From Blattabacterium cuenoti (GTDB lineage: Bacteria > Bacteroidota > Bacteroidia > Flavobacteriales > Blattabacteriaceae), in NCBI RefSeq assembly GCF_014251375.1, contig NZ_CP059187.1, forward strand, positions 1-64,000: DNA of 64,000 bases, in the 5' to 3' direction. This document shows positions 48,054-57,519 of this stretch, piece after piece. Below the pieces are notes generated by a model. The model saw only the letters and a program-made list of their open reading frames with translations, had not been told where the DNA came from and searched no databases. The position numbers and the translations under genes were made by a program. How positions within the stretch are numbered: position 1 is the first letter of the stretch; every line of letters begins with the position of its first letter.

Positions 48054-48827
48054 TTGAAAAAAAAAAAAAGTACTCTTTTTAGAGATGCCTTTGGGAATTT
48101 TCATTTTATAAAACGTTTTTTAATTTTCACTTTTGGGTGTATTTCTTATAATCGTTATAATGGATTTAATCAATTAAAACTAGAAGGAACAGAATATATT
48201 AAAGATCTTCCTGACAAAAAAGTTCTTTTTGTTTCAAATCATCAAACTTATTTTGCAGATGTTTTTGCCATGTTTCATGTGTTCTGTAGTGTTAAAAATG
48301 GATTTATCAACACAATAAAAAATCCTATTTATCTTTTGAATCCAAAAGTTAATTTATATTATGTTGCCGCTAAAGAAACCATGAATCATGGATTTCTTGC
48401 GAGATTATTTACTTATTCTGGAGCTGTTACTGTGAAAAGAACATGGAGGAAAGGAAATAAAAAAGTAAATAGATCTGTGGAACCTTCTGAGATTACTCGT
48501 ATGGGGAGAGCTTTGAATGATGGATGGTTAATAACGTTTCCACAAGGAACTACAAAAGCATTTGCACCAGGACGTAGAGGGATTGTTCACGTCATAAGAA
48601 AATTTTGTCCTGTTGTTGTTCCTATTGTTATAGACGGATTTCAAAAAGCTTATGATAAAAAAGGAATTCGAGTCAAAAAAAAAGGAGTTTTACAGAAAAT
48701 GAAGTTTAAAAAACCAATAAAATTGGATTTCAACAAGGAGACTACTGAAAACATAATGGAGAAAATTATGGATTCTATAGAGCAATCTCCTAAATATTAT
48801 AAAAAAAAACATTTATATGAAATATAA
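48054..48827 (+). CDS. plsC: 1-acylglycerol-3-phosphate O-acyltransferase family protein
   Basis: PlsC-family acyltransferase that probably adds the second acyl chain in phospholipid synthesis. Motif I is NHQTYFADV, where five residues rather than the usual four separate His and Asp. Motif III reads TFPQGTTKAFAPGRRG with Gln in place of the usual Glu of FPEGT. I recall similar forms in flavobacterial homologues, so this is probably lineage-typical. The start is TTG at 48054, followed immediately by 13 consecutive A (48057-48069). No in-frame ATG exists before the conserved region. It overlaps alaS by 11 bases. Confidence 0.82.
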   Translation: MKKKKSTLFRDAFGNFHFIKRFLIFTFGCISYNRYNGFNQLKLEGTEYIKDLPDKKVLFVSNHQTYFADVFAMFHVFCSVKNGFINTIKNPIYLLNPKVNLYYVAAKETMNHGFLARLFTYSGAVTVKRTWRKGNKKVNRSVEPSEITRMGRALNDGWLITFPQGTTKAFAPGRRGIVHVIRKFCPVVVPIVIDGFQKAYDKKGIRVKKKGVLQKMKFKKPIKLDFNKETTENIMEKIMDSIEQSPKYYKKKHLYEI

Positions 48828-51462
48828 ACATATAAAAGATACTTTTCTGAATTTTTTTCAAAAAAAAAAACATAAAATTTTTTCTTCTTTTCCTATCATA
48901 TTGAAAGACGACCCGACACTTTTTTTTATTAACGCCGGAATGAATCCTTTTAAGGATTACTTTCTAGGAAATAAAAAACCAAAATATAAACGTATTGTTA
49001 ACATTCAAAAATGTCTCAGAGTTTCCGGAAAACACAATGATTTAGAAAATGTAGGATACGACAATTACCATCATACTATGTTTGAAATGCTAGGAAATTG
49101 GTCTTTTGGTGATTATTCAAGAAATGAAACTATAGAATGGGCTTGGGAACTTTTAATACAAGTTTTCAATATCCCAAAGGAAAATATTTATATCTCTATT
49201 TTTGTGGGGGATGAAAAAGATGGATTATCCATGGATAAAGAAACTTTACAATGTTGGAAATCATTCGTTAGCAAAAAAAATATACTTTTTTTTAGTAAAA
49301 AAGAAAATTTTTGGGAAATGGGAGACATAGGTCCTTGTGGACCTTGTTCTGAAATCCATGTAGATTTACGGAATAAAGAAGAAAAAGAAAAATTAGATGG
49401 AAAATATCTGATCAACAAAAATCATCCTCAAGTGATAGAAATTTGGAATCTCGTTTTTATAGAATATTTTAGAAAAATAGATGGAATTTTGGAAAAACTT
49501 CCTAAAAAACATGTAGACACAGGAATGGGATTGGAAAGATTATGTATGGTGTTACAGGGAAAATATTCTAGTTATGAAACTGATATTTTTTTTCCAATAA
49601 TTCGAGATATAAAAGAATCCTTAGGAAGGATTTATAAAAAAGAATTTTATCAAGACGTTTCTATACGTATGATAGCAGATCATTTAAGAGCTGTTGTTTT
49701 TTCTATTTCAGACGGTTTATTACCATCAAACAATGGAGCTGGTTATGTAATAAGAAGAATTTTAAGGAGATCTGTTATTTATATTACTCGTTATTTATCT
49801 CAAAAAAAACCTTTTATTTATAAATTTGTCAATTCTTTAGAAAGTTTCTTTCCTGAATTGAAAAATAAAAAAGAATATATTCAACATATAATCAAGGAAG
49901 AAGAATACTCTTTTTTTAAAGTGATTGAAAAAGGAAATAAAAGAATTCAACATCTGATAGAAAAATATAAAGAAAAAAAGAAAAAAATAATTGATGGGAG
50001 TACAATATTTAAATTGTACGATACTTATGGATTTCCAATAGAGTTATCAAAAATGTTAGCTGAAAAAAATAATTTTTTAATAGATGAAAAATCATTTCAT
50101 AAAAAATTACTACAACAAAAAGAAAAATCTAAAAAAAATAAGAATATAAAAAAGGATTGGATTTCAATACACGTTCACGATGATGATTTATCTTTTAATG
50201 AGAATTTTATAGGATACGATTCTTTAAAATGTGATGTTTTAATTGTAAAATATAGAGTAGTAGAAATTGGATTAAATAAAGATCCTTATTATGAATTAGT
50301 TTTTTCAAAAACTCCTTTTTTTCCTGAAGGAGGGGGGCAATTAGGGGATACTGGTTGTATCAAAAATAAAATAGATGAAATTTGCATTGAAAATACAAAG
50401 AAAGAAAATTCTATTATCTTACATATTGTTAAAAAACTTCCTGTAAATATTTATTCGTCTTTTCATGCTATAGTGAATGAAGAAAGGAGAAAAAAAATAG
50501 AAAAAAACCATACATCTACTCATTTATTACATTTTGCATTGAAAAAAATTTTGGGGGGGCATATTCAACAAAAAGGATCTTACATAGGAGAAGATTACTT
50601 ACGTTTTGATTTTTCACATCATCAAAAAATAACTATTGAAGAATTACATAAAATAGAAGAATTAGTTCAAACTCTAATTAACTCTAATCTTCCTATGGAT
50701 GAAAAACGAGATTTTCCTTTCCAAGAAGCTATAAAAAAAGGATACCATGGAAATTTTCATGAAAAATACGGAAAAAAAGTCAGAGTCGTTACTTTTGGAG
50801 ACACTTCTGAATTATGTATCGGAACACATGTTAAATATACTGGATTAATTCAAGTTTTTAATGTCCTATCAGAGTCTTCTATTTCGTATGGAATAAGAAG
50901 AATCAAAGCAATTACTTCAAATAAAGCAATTCAACATTTAAAAGAAATTTATTTTCAACATGAAATTTTAAAAAAAGAAATGAAATTCTACACAGAATCA
51001 CCAATAAAGAGTTTTTTTGTATTACAAGATATAAATAAAAAATTAAAAAAAGAAATTGAAAAAATGCATTATCAAAAAATAAAAATGTTCAAGAGAGACT
51101 ATTTTTTAAAAGCTATTCAATTATCTTTTTTCACATACATCTGTGATATTTCTAATGAAGAAAAAGAGTTAGATATTCATCTAATTAAAAAAATAGTTTT
51201 AGACTTACGACATGAAATATCAAATCTATTTATGATAGTAGGTTTTATAAAAAAAGAAAAACCAATGATATTTATATCAATTTCAGATTCCATTATTAAA
51301 GAGAGAAATATTCATGCTCACAAAATTATACAAAAAATGACAGATCATATTCATGGAAAATGTTGGGGGAAATCATTTTTTGCAACTTCTGTAGGAAGTA
51401 ATAGAGAAGGATTAAATTTGGTTTCAAAAGAAATAACAGAATATGTTAAATCAATTAATTAA
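48817..51462 (+). CDS. alaS: Alanyl-tRNA synthetase
   Basis: Class II synthetase for tRNA-Ala, with catalytic (about 1-250), tRNA-recognition, editing and C-terminal domains in 881 residues. Visible motifs: FFINAGMNPFKDYFLG, HTMFEMLGNWSFGDY, GPCGPCSEIH, DTGMGLERL, and the editing HTSTHLLHFAL. The second zinc/editing motif reads ELCIGTHV where the family has CGGTH, so one conserved glycine is replaced by isoleucine. The C-terminal domain ends with GKCWGKSFFATSVGSN rather than the usual glycine-rich GGGGKP form. It overlaps the acyltransferase gene by 11 bases. Confidence 0.96.
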   Translation: MKYKHIKDTFLNFFQKKKHKIFSSFPIILKDDPTLFFINAGMNPFKDYFLGNKKPKYKRIVNIQKCLRVSGKHNDLENVGYDNYHHTMFEMLGNWSFGDYSRNETIEWAWELLIQVFNIPKENIYISIFVGDEKDGLSMDKETLQCWKSFVSKKNILFFSKKENFWEMGDIGPCGPCSEIHVDLRNKEEKEKLDGKYLINKNHPQVIEIWNLVFIEYFRKIDGILEKLPKKHVDTGMGLERLCMVLQGKYSSYETDIFFPIIRDIKESLGRIYKKEFYQDVSIRMIADHLRAVVFSISDGLLPSNNGAGYVIRRILRRSVIYITRYLSQKKPFIYKFVNSLESFFPELKNKKEYIQHIIKEEEYSFFKVIEKGNKRIQHLIEKYKEKKKKIIDGSTIFKLYDTYGFPIELSKMLAEKNNFLIDEKSFHKKLLQQKEKSKKNKNIKKDWISIHVHDDDLSFNENFIGYDSLKCDVLIVKYRVVEIGLNKDPYYELVFSKTPFFPEGGGQLGDTGCIKNKIDEICIENTKKENSIILHIVKKLPVNIYSSFHAIVNEERRKKIEKNHTSTHLLHFALKKILGGHIQQKGSYIGEDYLRFDFSHHQKITIEELHKIEELVQTLINSNLPMDEKRDFPFQEAIKKGYHGNFHEKYGKKVRVVTFGDTSELCIGTHVKYTGLIQVFNVLSESSISYGIRRIKAITSNKAIQHLKEIYFQHEILKKEMKFYTESPIKSFFVLQDINKKLKKEIEKMHYQKIKMFKRDYFLKAIQLSFFTYICDISNEEKELDIHLIKKIVLDLRHEISNLFMIVGFIKKEKPMIFISISDSIIKERNIHAHKIIQKMTDHIHGKCWGKSFFATSVGSNREGLNLVSKEITEYVKSIN

Positions 51463-51503
51463 TAATAAAAAGTTTAAATTTATAGAGTAAAAATTCTCTA
51501 TGT

Positions 51504-54218
51504 ATGAGTGATAGATATTCTTTTTTAAACGCTATCCATTTTAAAGATATAGAATATTTATATAAAAAGTATAAAAATAATCCTAATTCTGTAGAACAGA
51601 GTTGGTGTGCTTTTTTTCATGGATTTGATCTTCAAAAAGAAAATTATTCTGCTCAGAATAACTCCATTGATATAGAATTCAAAGTTTCCAATTTGATTCA
51701 CTCGTACAGAACAAGGGGCCATTTTTTTACCAATACAAATCCTATAAAAAAAAGAAGAAAACATTTTCCTTCTTTGGATTTAAAAAATTTTGGATTATCA
51801 GATAAAGTACTTAATGTTCAATTTGAAGCAGGAAGATTAATTGGAATAGGAAAAAATTCATTAAAAAACATAGTTAATCATCTAGAAAATATTTATTGTA
51901 ATTCTATAGGAATAGAATATATGTATATTTCTAATCCTAAAAAAATAGAATGGATTGAAAAATGGTTTCAAAAAAAAATCTCTTTTTCCACAGAAAAAAG
52001 AAAATTTTTTTTGAAAAAATTAAACGAGGCGATTGTATTTGAAAATTTTGTTCATACTAAATTTGTTGGACAAAAAAGATTTTCTATAGAAGGAAACGAA
52101 TCTATATTGCCTGCATTGGAAGAAATGATAGAATATACTTCCAATAAATATCTAACAGAAGATTTTATAATAGGAATGTCACATAGAGGAAGGTTGAATC
52201 TGTTATCGAATTTTTTAAAAAAAGATTATTCTCATATTTTCAGTGAATTTCAAGGAAAAGAATATAAAGAAAAAACATTTTCTGGAGATGTAAAATATCA
52301 TTTAGGGTTTACAAAAGTTAGAAAAAACAGTCAAGGAAAAATCATAAAAATGAGTCTTGTCCCCAATCCATCTCATTTAGAATCTGTAGATCCTATTGTA
52401 GAAGGAATTACTAGAGCAAAGATTGATATTAATTATAATCAAGACAGCAATTCTGAAAAAATTATCCCTATTCTTATTCATGGAGACGCGGCATTATCAG
52501 GTCAAGGAATTGTCTATGAAGTACTACAATTATCTAGATTAAAAGGATATAAGACAGGTGGTACAATTCATCTTGTAATGAATAACCAAATAGGATTTAC
52601 TACAAACAATACTGAAGGACGTTCCAGTATTTACTGTACAGATATCTCCAAAATAGTTCTTTCTCCAGTATTACATGTTAATGCAGATGACATAGAATCT
52701 GTTATTCGTGCTATTTATTTTGCAGTAGATTTTAGAATGCATTATCATGAAGATGTTTTTGTAGATTTAATTGGATATAGAAAATATGGACATAATGAAG
52801 GAGATGAACCTCGTTTTACACAACCTTCTTTATACAAAACTATTTCTAAACATCCTAGTACATATGATTTATATAAAAAAAAATTAGAAAAAAAATGGGG
52901 GAAGAATCTGGATATAAAAAAAATGGAAAATGAGTACGAAAAAATACTTCAAAAAGGATATAATGAATCTAAAACTATTAAATGGAATATACTCAATTCT
53001 TTTTTAGAAGAAGAATGGAATAATTTTCCCATAACATACAATACTAAAAAAATATTTAAAAAAGTAAAAACTCAATTTCCAATTGAAAGAATTATAGAAA
53101 TTTCTAAGAAAATTTTTACTCTTCCTATTGAAAAACATTTTTTTAAAAAAACAAAATTTCTTTTTCAAAAAAGATTAGAAATGGTAATCAAAAACCATTT
53201 AGCAGATTGGAGTGTAGCAGAATTATTAGCATATGGAACACTTTTAGATGAAGGATTTCATATTCGTTTATCAGGAGAGGATGTGGCAAGAGGTACGTTT
53301 TCTCATCGTCATGCAATCATAAAAACAGAAGAAGAAGAAGAAATTCTACTTTTGAATCAGATTCGGATAGGACAAGGAAAAATACAAGTTTATAATTCCC
53401 CACTTTCAGAATATGGAGTTTTAGGATTTGATTACGGATATGCTTTGTTTTCGCCTTATATTTTGACTTTATGGGAAGCTCAATTTGGGGATTTTGGAAA
53501 TGGAGGACAAATTATTATAGATCAATACATTTCTTCTGGAGAAAATAAATGGAAAATTAGAAATGGAATCGTCATGTTGCTCCCTCATGGATATGAAGGG
53601 CAAGGCCCAGAACATTCTTCTGCTCGTATAGAACGTTATCTCCAACTTTGTGCAAACAACAATTTATTTGTTGTAAATTGCACAACTCCATCTAATTTCT
53701 ATCATCTTTTGAGAAGACAAATGAAATTAAATTTTAGAAAACCTCTGATAGTTTTTACACCAAAAAGTTTACTTCGTCATCCAAAATGTATCTCTACAAT
53801 AGAAGAACTTTCTGAAGGAAAATTTCAAGAAATTTTGGATGATCCTTTTGTTCAAAAAATTGAAGAAATCAAAAAATTAATTTTTTGTTCTGGAAAAATA
53901 TACTATGAATTATTAAATAAAAAAGAATCTATAAAGGATAAAGAAACAGCTATAATTCGTATAGAACAAATTTATCCTTTAAAAGAAAAAAAAATTCAAG
54001 AATTACTGAATAAATACAATAACAAAAAAAGTGTTCTTTGGGTCCAAGAAGAACCAGAAAATATGGGATTATGGAGTTTTATTTTGAGAAAATTAGGAAA
54101 TAGTATTCCTTTTCATTTAATTTCTCCATCTGAAAGTTCCAGTCCTTCTACAGGTTCTTATTCATGTTTTTTGAAAATTCAAAATCAAATATTAGAAAAA
54201 GCTTTTTTTAAAGAATAA
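51504..54218 (+). CDS. sucA: 2-oxoglutarate dehydrogenase E1 component
   Basis: Thiamine-diphosphate enzyme that decarboxylates 2-oxoglutarate in the TCA cycle. N-terminal E2-binding part (YKNNPNSVEQSWCAFF), then GMSHRGRLNLLSNFL, the cofactor region HGDAALSGQGIVYEVLQLS...VMNNQIGFTT, and the C-terminal GEDVARGTFSHRHA and LPHGYEGQGPEHSSARIERYLQLC. 904 residues, full length. sucB follows after 18 bases; with sucC near 57.5 kb and mdh near 29 kb much of the oxidative TCA branch is here. Confidence 0.97.
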   Translation: MSDRYSFLNAIHFKDIEYLYKKYKNNPNSVEQSWCAFFHGFDLQKENYSAQNNSIDIEFKVSNLIHSYRTRGHFFTNTNPIKKRRKHFPSLDLKNFGLSDKVLNVQFEAGRLIGIGKNSLKNIVNHLENIYCNSIGIEYMYISNPKKIEWIEKWFQKKISFSTEKRKFFLKKLNEAIVFENFVHTKFVGQKRFSIEGNESILPALEEMIEYTSNKYLTEDFIIGMSHRGRLNLLSNFLKKDYSHIFSEFQGKEYKEKTFSGDVKYHLGFTKVRKNSQGKIIKMSLVPNPSHLESVDPIVEGITRAKIDINYNQDSNSEKIIPILIHGDAALSGQGIVYEVLQLSRLKGYKTGGTIHLVMNNQIGFTTNNTEGRSSIYCTDISKIVLSPVLHVNADDIESVIRAIYFAVDFRMHYHEDVFVDLIGYRKYGHNEGDEPRFTQPSLYKTISKHPSTYDLYKKKLEKKWGKNLDIKKMENEYEKILQKGYNESKTIKWNILNSFLEEEWNNFPITYNTKKIFKKVKTQFPIERIIEISKKIFTLPIEKHFFKKTKFLFQKRLEMVIKNHLADWSVAELLAYGTLLDEGFHIRLSGEDVARGTFSHRHAIIKTEEEEEILLLNQIRIGQGKIQVYNSPLSEYGVLGFDYGYALFSPYILTLWEAQFGDFGNGGQIIIDQYISSGENKWKIRNGIVMLLPHGYEGQGPEHSSARIERYLQLCANNNLFVVNCTTPSNFYHLLRRQMKLNFRKPLIVFTPKSLLRHPKCISTIEELSEGKFQEILDDPFVQKIEEIKKLIFCSGKIYYELLNKKESIKDKETAIIRIEQIYPLKEKKIQELLNKYNNKKSVLWVQEEPENMGLWSFILRKLGNSIPFHLISPSESSSPSTGSYSCFLKIQNQILEKAFFKE

Positions 54219-54236
54219 AATTATTTTAAAATATAT

Positions 54237-55499
54237 ATGACAATAAAGGTTAAAGTTCCTTCTCCAGGAGAGTCAATAACAGAAGTAGAGGTTTCATCAT
54301 GGCTTGTTAAAGATGGAGATTCCGTTTCTAAAGGACAAATCATAGCAGAAATAGATTCAGATAAAGCAACTTTGGAAATTTCAGCAGAAGAAAATGGAAT
54401 AATAACCTTAATGAAAAAAAAAGGAGAAAAAGTGCCAGTAGGAGATATTATATGTCTCATCAAAACTTCTTCTTGTGAGAAAAATGAAAAAAAAAAGAAT
54501 CAATCAAATATTTCTATTTCTCAGGTAGAAGAAACTGAAAGAAAACAAAAGAAAACAATTAAAAAATATCCTTCTCCAGCATCAAAAAAAATATTATCAG
54601 AAAAAAATATTTCAGTGGAATCTATTCAAGGAACTGGAAAACATGGAAGAATTACAAAGAGAGATTGTATTTTTGCATCGTCATCTTCAGATTCTATTAC
54701 TACTGATGAAATGACTAGTAGATATTTCTCTCCTGTAGGTGAAAAACCAACTATAATGTCTCGGTATTTTACGAAAACCCCTCTTTCTTCTTTAAGAAGA
54801 AAACTCTCTGAAAGGTTGGTATCTGTTAAAAATAAAACTGCGATATTAACTACATTTAATGAAGTGGATATGCAGGAAATATTTATTTTAAGAAAAAAAT
54901 ATAAGAATATTTTTAAAGAAAAACACGGGGTAAATTTAGGTTTTATGTCTTTTTTTACTAAATCATGTGTTAGAGCATTAAATATATATCCAGATGTTAA
55001 TGCAATGATTAGTGGAGAAGGAGAAGAAAAAATTAATTTTGAATACTGTGATATTAGCATTGCTATATCTGGACCAAAAGGACTCATGGTTCCAGTAATA
55101 AGAAATGCAGAAAACCTATCATTTCGAGGAATTGAAAAAGAAATTAGTAGATTATCAGAACGTGTTAGAAATGGAACAATCTCCATTGATGAAATGACTG
55201 GAGGTACGTTTACCATAACTAATGGGGGAATATTTGGATCTATGCTTTCTACTCCAATTATTAATCCCCCTCAAAGTGCTATTTTAGGAATGCATAAAAT
55301 AATGGATAGAACTGTTGTAATTCATGGATCAGTAAAAATACGTCCTATAATGTATTTGGCATTATCCTATGATCATAGAATAATTGATGGAAGAGAATCC
55401 GTAGGATTTTTAGTTTCTGTAAAAGAAGCAATAGAAAATCCAATAAAATTTTTAATGAATGGAAGTGAAAAAAATATTCATAGAATATTGGAATTATAA
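54237..55499 (+). CDS. sucB: 2-oxoglutarate dehydrogenase E2 (dihydrolipoamide succinyltransferase)
   Basis: Core subunit of the 2-oxoglutarate dehydrogenase complex. One lipoyl domain (about 1-76) has the lipoylated Lys in EIDSDKATLEI. A subunit-binding domain lies at about 107-142 (PSPASKKILSEKNISVESIQGTGKHGRITKRD). The catalytic domain ends with LSYDHRIIDGRESVGF (His and Asp of the active site). 420 residues. Its position 18 bases after sucA fixes the assignment against the other E2 near 6.2-7.4 kb. Confidence 0.95.
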   Translation: MTIKVKVPSPGESITEVEVSSWLVKDGDSVSKGQIIAEIDSDKATLEISAEENGIITLMKKKGEKVPVGDIICLIKTSSCEKNEKKKNQSNISISQVEETERKQKKTIKKYPSPASKKILSEKNISVESIQGTGKHGRITKRDCIFASSSSDSITTDEMTSRYFSPVGEKPTIMSRYFTKTPLSSLRRKLSERLVSVKNKTAILTTFNEVDMQEIFILRKKYKNIFKEKHGVNLGFMSFFTKSCVRALNIYPDVNAMISGEGEEKINFEYCDISIAISGPKGLMVPVIRNAENLSFRGIEKEISRLSERVRNGTISIDEMTGGTFTITNGGIFGSMLSTPIINPPQSAILGMHKIMDRTVVIHGSVKIRPIMYLALSYDHRIIDGRESVGFLVSVKEAIENPIKFLMNGSEKNIHRILEL

Positions 55500-55503
55500 G
55501 TTT

Positions 55504-56058
55504 TCAATAAAAATGATTTTTTCTTCTATTATTTCTACTTATATTATTTGTTCTTTTAATTTTTTTTTTTATAATTTGAATGTGATCATGTAATAATCCT
55601 GTAACATCTGTTTTTTTTGCTTCTGATAGTAATATTTCAGCTTTTTTTTTATCTCCTTTTGATAAAGAAGCTATTGCCAAATTTAATTTGGCTATGGCTA
55701 TGTTGTGCTTAAATTTTAATCCAAAATCTAAAGCTTTTTGCATATAGTTTTCCGATTTACGAATATCTAATTCTGAATAGCAGATCCCGTTTAGGAAATA
55801 ATAATAGGATATTTGACTTTTTGTAAGTTGCAATTTTGGATCTTTCACAGATTCTAGACATTTTTTTAACCCTTTCATATCTTTTTTTTGTATTTTAAGA
55901 AAAGCTAATAACAAAAATTCATTTCTGAAAATTAAAAAAATAGGAATTCCACTTAATAAAACTAGAATTCCCCCAAAAAAATAATTTTTTTGAAAAAAAA
56001 AATAAATAGATCCTATTAATAAAATTAAAAATAAGACTATTTTTGTATGTTTTTTCAT
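55504..56058 (-). CDS. Membrane-anchored TPR-like protein, unknown function
   Basis: Not recognised beyond general features. About 184 residues with two N-terminal membrane segments (IVLFLILLIGSIYFFF and FFGGILVLLSGIPIFLIF) followed by helical repeats resembling tetratricopeptide units (ISYYYFLNGICYSELDIRKSENYMQKALDFG; IAIAKLNLAIASLSKGDKKKAEILLSEAKK) and a basic tail. I start at ATG 56058, which sits just after the upstream esterase stop. A TTG at 56091 would overlap that gene. It is the last gene of the lolD-esterase-TPR unit and converges on sucB with a 4-base gap. Probably a scaffold in a membrane complex; no specific function claimed. Confidence 0.75.
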   Translation of the reverse strand: MKKHTKIVLFLILLIGSIYFFFQKNYFFGGILVLLSGIPIFLIFRNEFLLLAFLKIQKKDMKGLKKCLESVKDPKLQLTKSQISYYYFLNGICYSELDIRKSENYMQKALDFGLKFKHNIAIAKLNLAIASLSKGDKKKAEILLSEAKKTDVTGLLHDHIQIIKKKIKRTNNISRNNRRKNHFY

Positions 56059-56060
56059 TC

Positions 56061-56732
56061 CTAAAATTTTTTCTGTTTTTCTTTTATCCAATTAATAAGA
56101 TCTTGATAATTAGAACGACATAAAGTATGTCCTGAATCATATTCTTTATAATATAAAGAAATAATTTTCTTTTTTTTCAAAAAATCAAATCCTTTTTTGG
56201 TCCAATCTATAGGAATAATCGGATCATATTTTCCATGAGAAATGAAAATTTCTAAATTTGAAAAAGAAGTAATGTTTATTTCTTTTGGTAAAAAACATTT
56301 TTCCAAATATCCACTTAACGCAATAACTTTTTTTACTTTATCAGTTTTTTTTAAAGCTATTGCATAACTTAATATTGCCCCTTGACTAAATCCACATACC
56401 CATACTTGATTTTTGTTTAGTTGATATTCTTCTATAGCTTCATCTATAAAAAAAGAGATTTTATCTATTGCATTTTTAGCTTGTGATATGTTATTAATGA
56501 ATTGATTTTTTTTAGAAAAATCTATATTGTACCATGAATATTTGTTGGATCCAATTGAATAAATTCCTTGTATACTAATTATAAAAAAATTTTCTGGAAT
56601 ATCTTTTTTTAAAGAAAAAAGATCGTTTTCATTACTTCCATATCCGTGAATCATCAAAAAAAGAGTAGGAATATTTCCCGAAACTGGTTTTTTTATAATG
56701 TGTTTAATAGAAAGTTTATTCTTTAAATGCAT
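56061..56732 (-). CDS. Alpha/beta hydrolase, phospholipase/carboxylesterase family
   Basis: 223-residue serine hydrolase. The nucleophile is in VWVCGFSQGAILSYAIAL (GFSQG elbow), the acid in SHGKYDPIIP and the His in YDSGHTLC. The N-terminal LFLMIHGYGSNENDL provides the oxyanion hole. This matches the carboxylesterase/phospholipase (YpfH/EstB-type) family; the natural ester is unknown. It overlaps the lolD end by 10 bases. Confidence 0.87.
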   Translation of the reverse strand: MHLKNKLSIKHIIKKPVSGNIPTLFLMIHGYGSNENDLFSLKKDIPENFFIISIQGIYSIGSNKYSWYNIDFSKKNQFINNISQAKNAIDKISFFIDEAIEEYQLNKNQVWVCGFSQGAILSYAIALKKTDKVKKVIALSGYLEKCFLPKEINITSFSNLEIFISHGKYDPIIPIDWTKKGFDFLKKKKIISLYYKEYDSGHTLCRSNYQDLINWIKEKQKKF

Positions 56733-57409
56733 TTTTCTTTACTTTTGATTATTATCCCTTTTTCTATTCTAAGTATTTGATCAGCCATGTTTGCTAATTT
56801 TAGATTATGGGTAACTATTAAAAATGTTTGTTTCAATTTTTCTCTAAAAGAAAACAAAATATTATGTAGAATTTCAGCATTTTTTTCATCTAAATTTCCA
56901 GAAGGTTCGTCAGCAAAAATTACTTTAGGATCATTAATTAAAGCTCTTGCAATGCTGATTCTTTGTTTCTGTCCTCCTGATAATTCTTCAGGTTTAGAAT
57001 TTTCATATTTAGAAAGATTTAATTCATTTAATAGTTCTTTTGCTTTTTTTTTTACATAATTTTTGTCATTTTTTTTTATAAATCCAGGTAAACAAACATT
57101 TTCTAATGCTGTAAATTCAGGAAGAAGTTGATGAGTTTGAAAAACAAAACCAATTTTTTCATTTCTAATTTTAGAAAGTTTTTTTTCTGAAAGAGACAAC
57201 ACATTTTCTCCATTTATTTTTAAGACAGTTTTTTTTTTTTTCTTGAAAGTAGGTTTATCTAATGTCCCTAATATATGTAGTAATGTACTTTTTCCAGATC
57301 CAGATTCTCCTAATATACATATTATACTTCCTTTTTTTACTCCAAGAGTAACTCCTTTCAAGATTTCATCATTTCCAAATGATTTATATATATATTCAGC
57401 TTGAACCAT
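56723..57409 (-). CDS. lolD: LolD-like lipoprotein-release ABC transporter ATPase
   Basis: 228-residue ATPase of the LolD/MacB group: Walker A GESGSGKST, Q-loop VFQTHQLLPEFTALENV, signature LSGGQKQRISIARAL and Walker B VIFADEPSGNLDEKN. The LPEFTALENV form favours LolD, which powers release of outer-membrane lipoproteins. lnt near 9-10.7 kb would supply triacylated substrates. The LolC/E permease is not in the window, so a MacB-like role cannot be fully excluded. Confidence 0.87.
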   Translation of the reverse strand: MVQAEYIYKSFGNDEILKGVTLGVKKGSIICILGESGSGKSTLLHILGTLDKPTFKKKKKTVLKINGENVLSLSEKKLSKIRNEKIGFVFQTHQLLPEFTALENVCLPGFIKKNDKNYVKKKAKELLNELNLSKYENSKPEELSGGQKQRISIARALINDPKVIFADEPSGNLDEKNAEILHNILFSFREKLKQTFLIVTHNLKLANMADQILRIEKGIIIKSKEKCI

Positions 57410-57446
57410 AGAAATTTTATGTAAATTTAAAAATCTTCTTTTGAAT

Positions 57447-57487
57447 AAACCAAAAAAAACGTTTCAAAAATAAACGAATTTTGGTTT
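57447..57487. promoter_or_regulatory. Imperfect dyad in the lolD/sucC divergent intergenic region
   Basis: AAACCAAAA...CGTTT (57447-57464) faces AAACG..TTTTGGTTT (57472-57487): 9-bp outer and 5-bp inner arms with a small bulge and a 7-base loop. It lies between divergent lolD and sucC, where an operator or overlapping promoters would be expected. Confidence 0.35.
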
Positions 57488-57519
57488 AAATTTATTTTCT
57501 CACATAAAAACTGTTCCAA

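Noticed and set aside
48054..48827. HX5D spacing and FPQGT in the acyltransferase as a sign of inactivation
   Set aside because: I recall similar forms in flavobacterial homologues, so it is probably lineage-typical rather than decay.
54626..55216. 196-codon open frame antisense to sucB
   Set aside because: It lies entirely within a well-supported gene and shows no family resemblance; long antisense frames are common here because of biased codon use.
56059..56091. TTG start for the TPR-like protein overlapping the esterase gene
   Set aside because: An ATG at 56058 avoids the overlap and leads directly into the first membrane segment.
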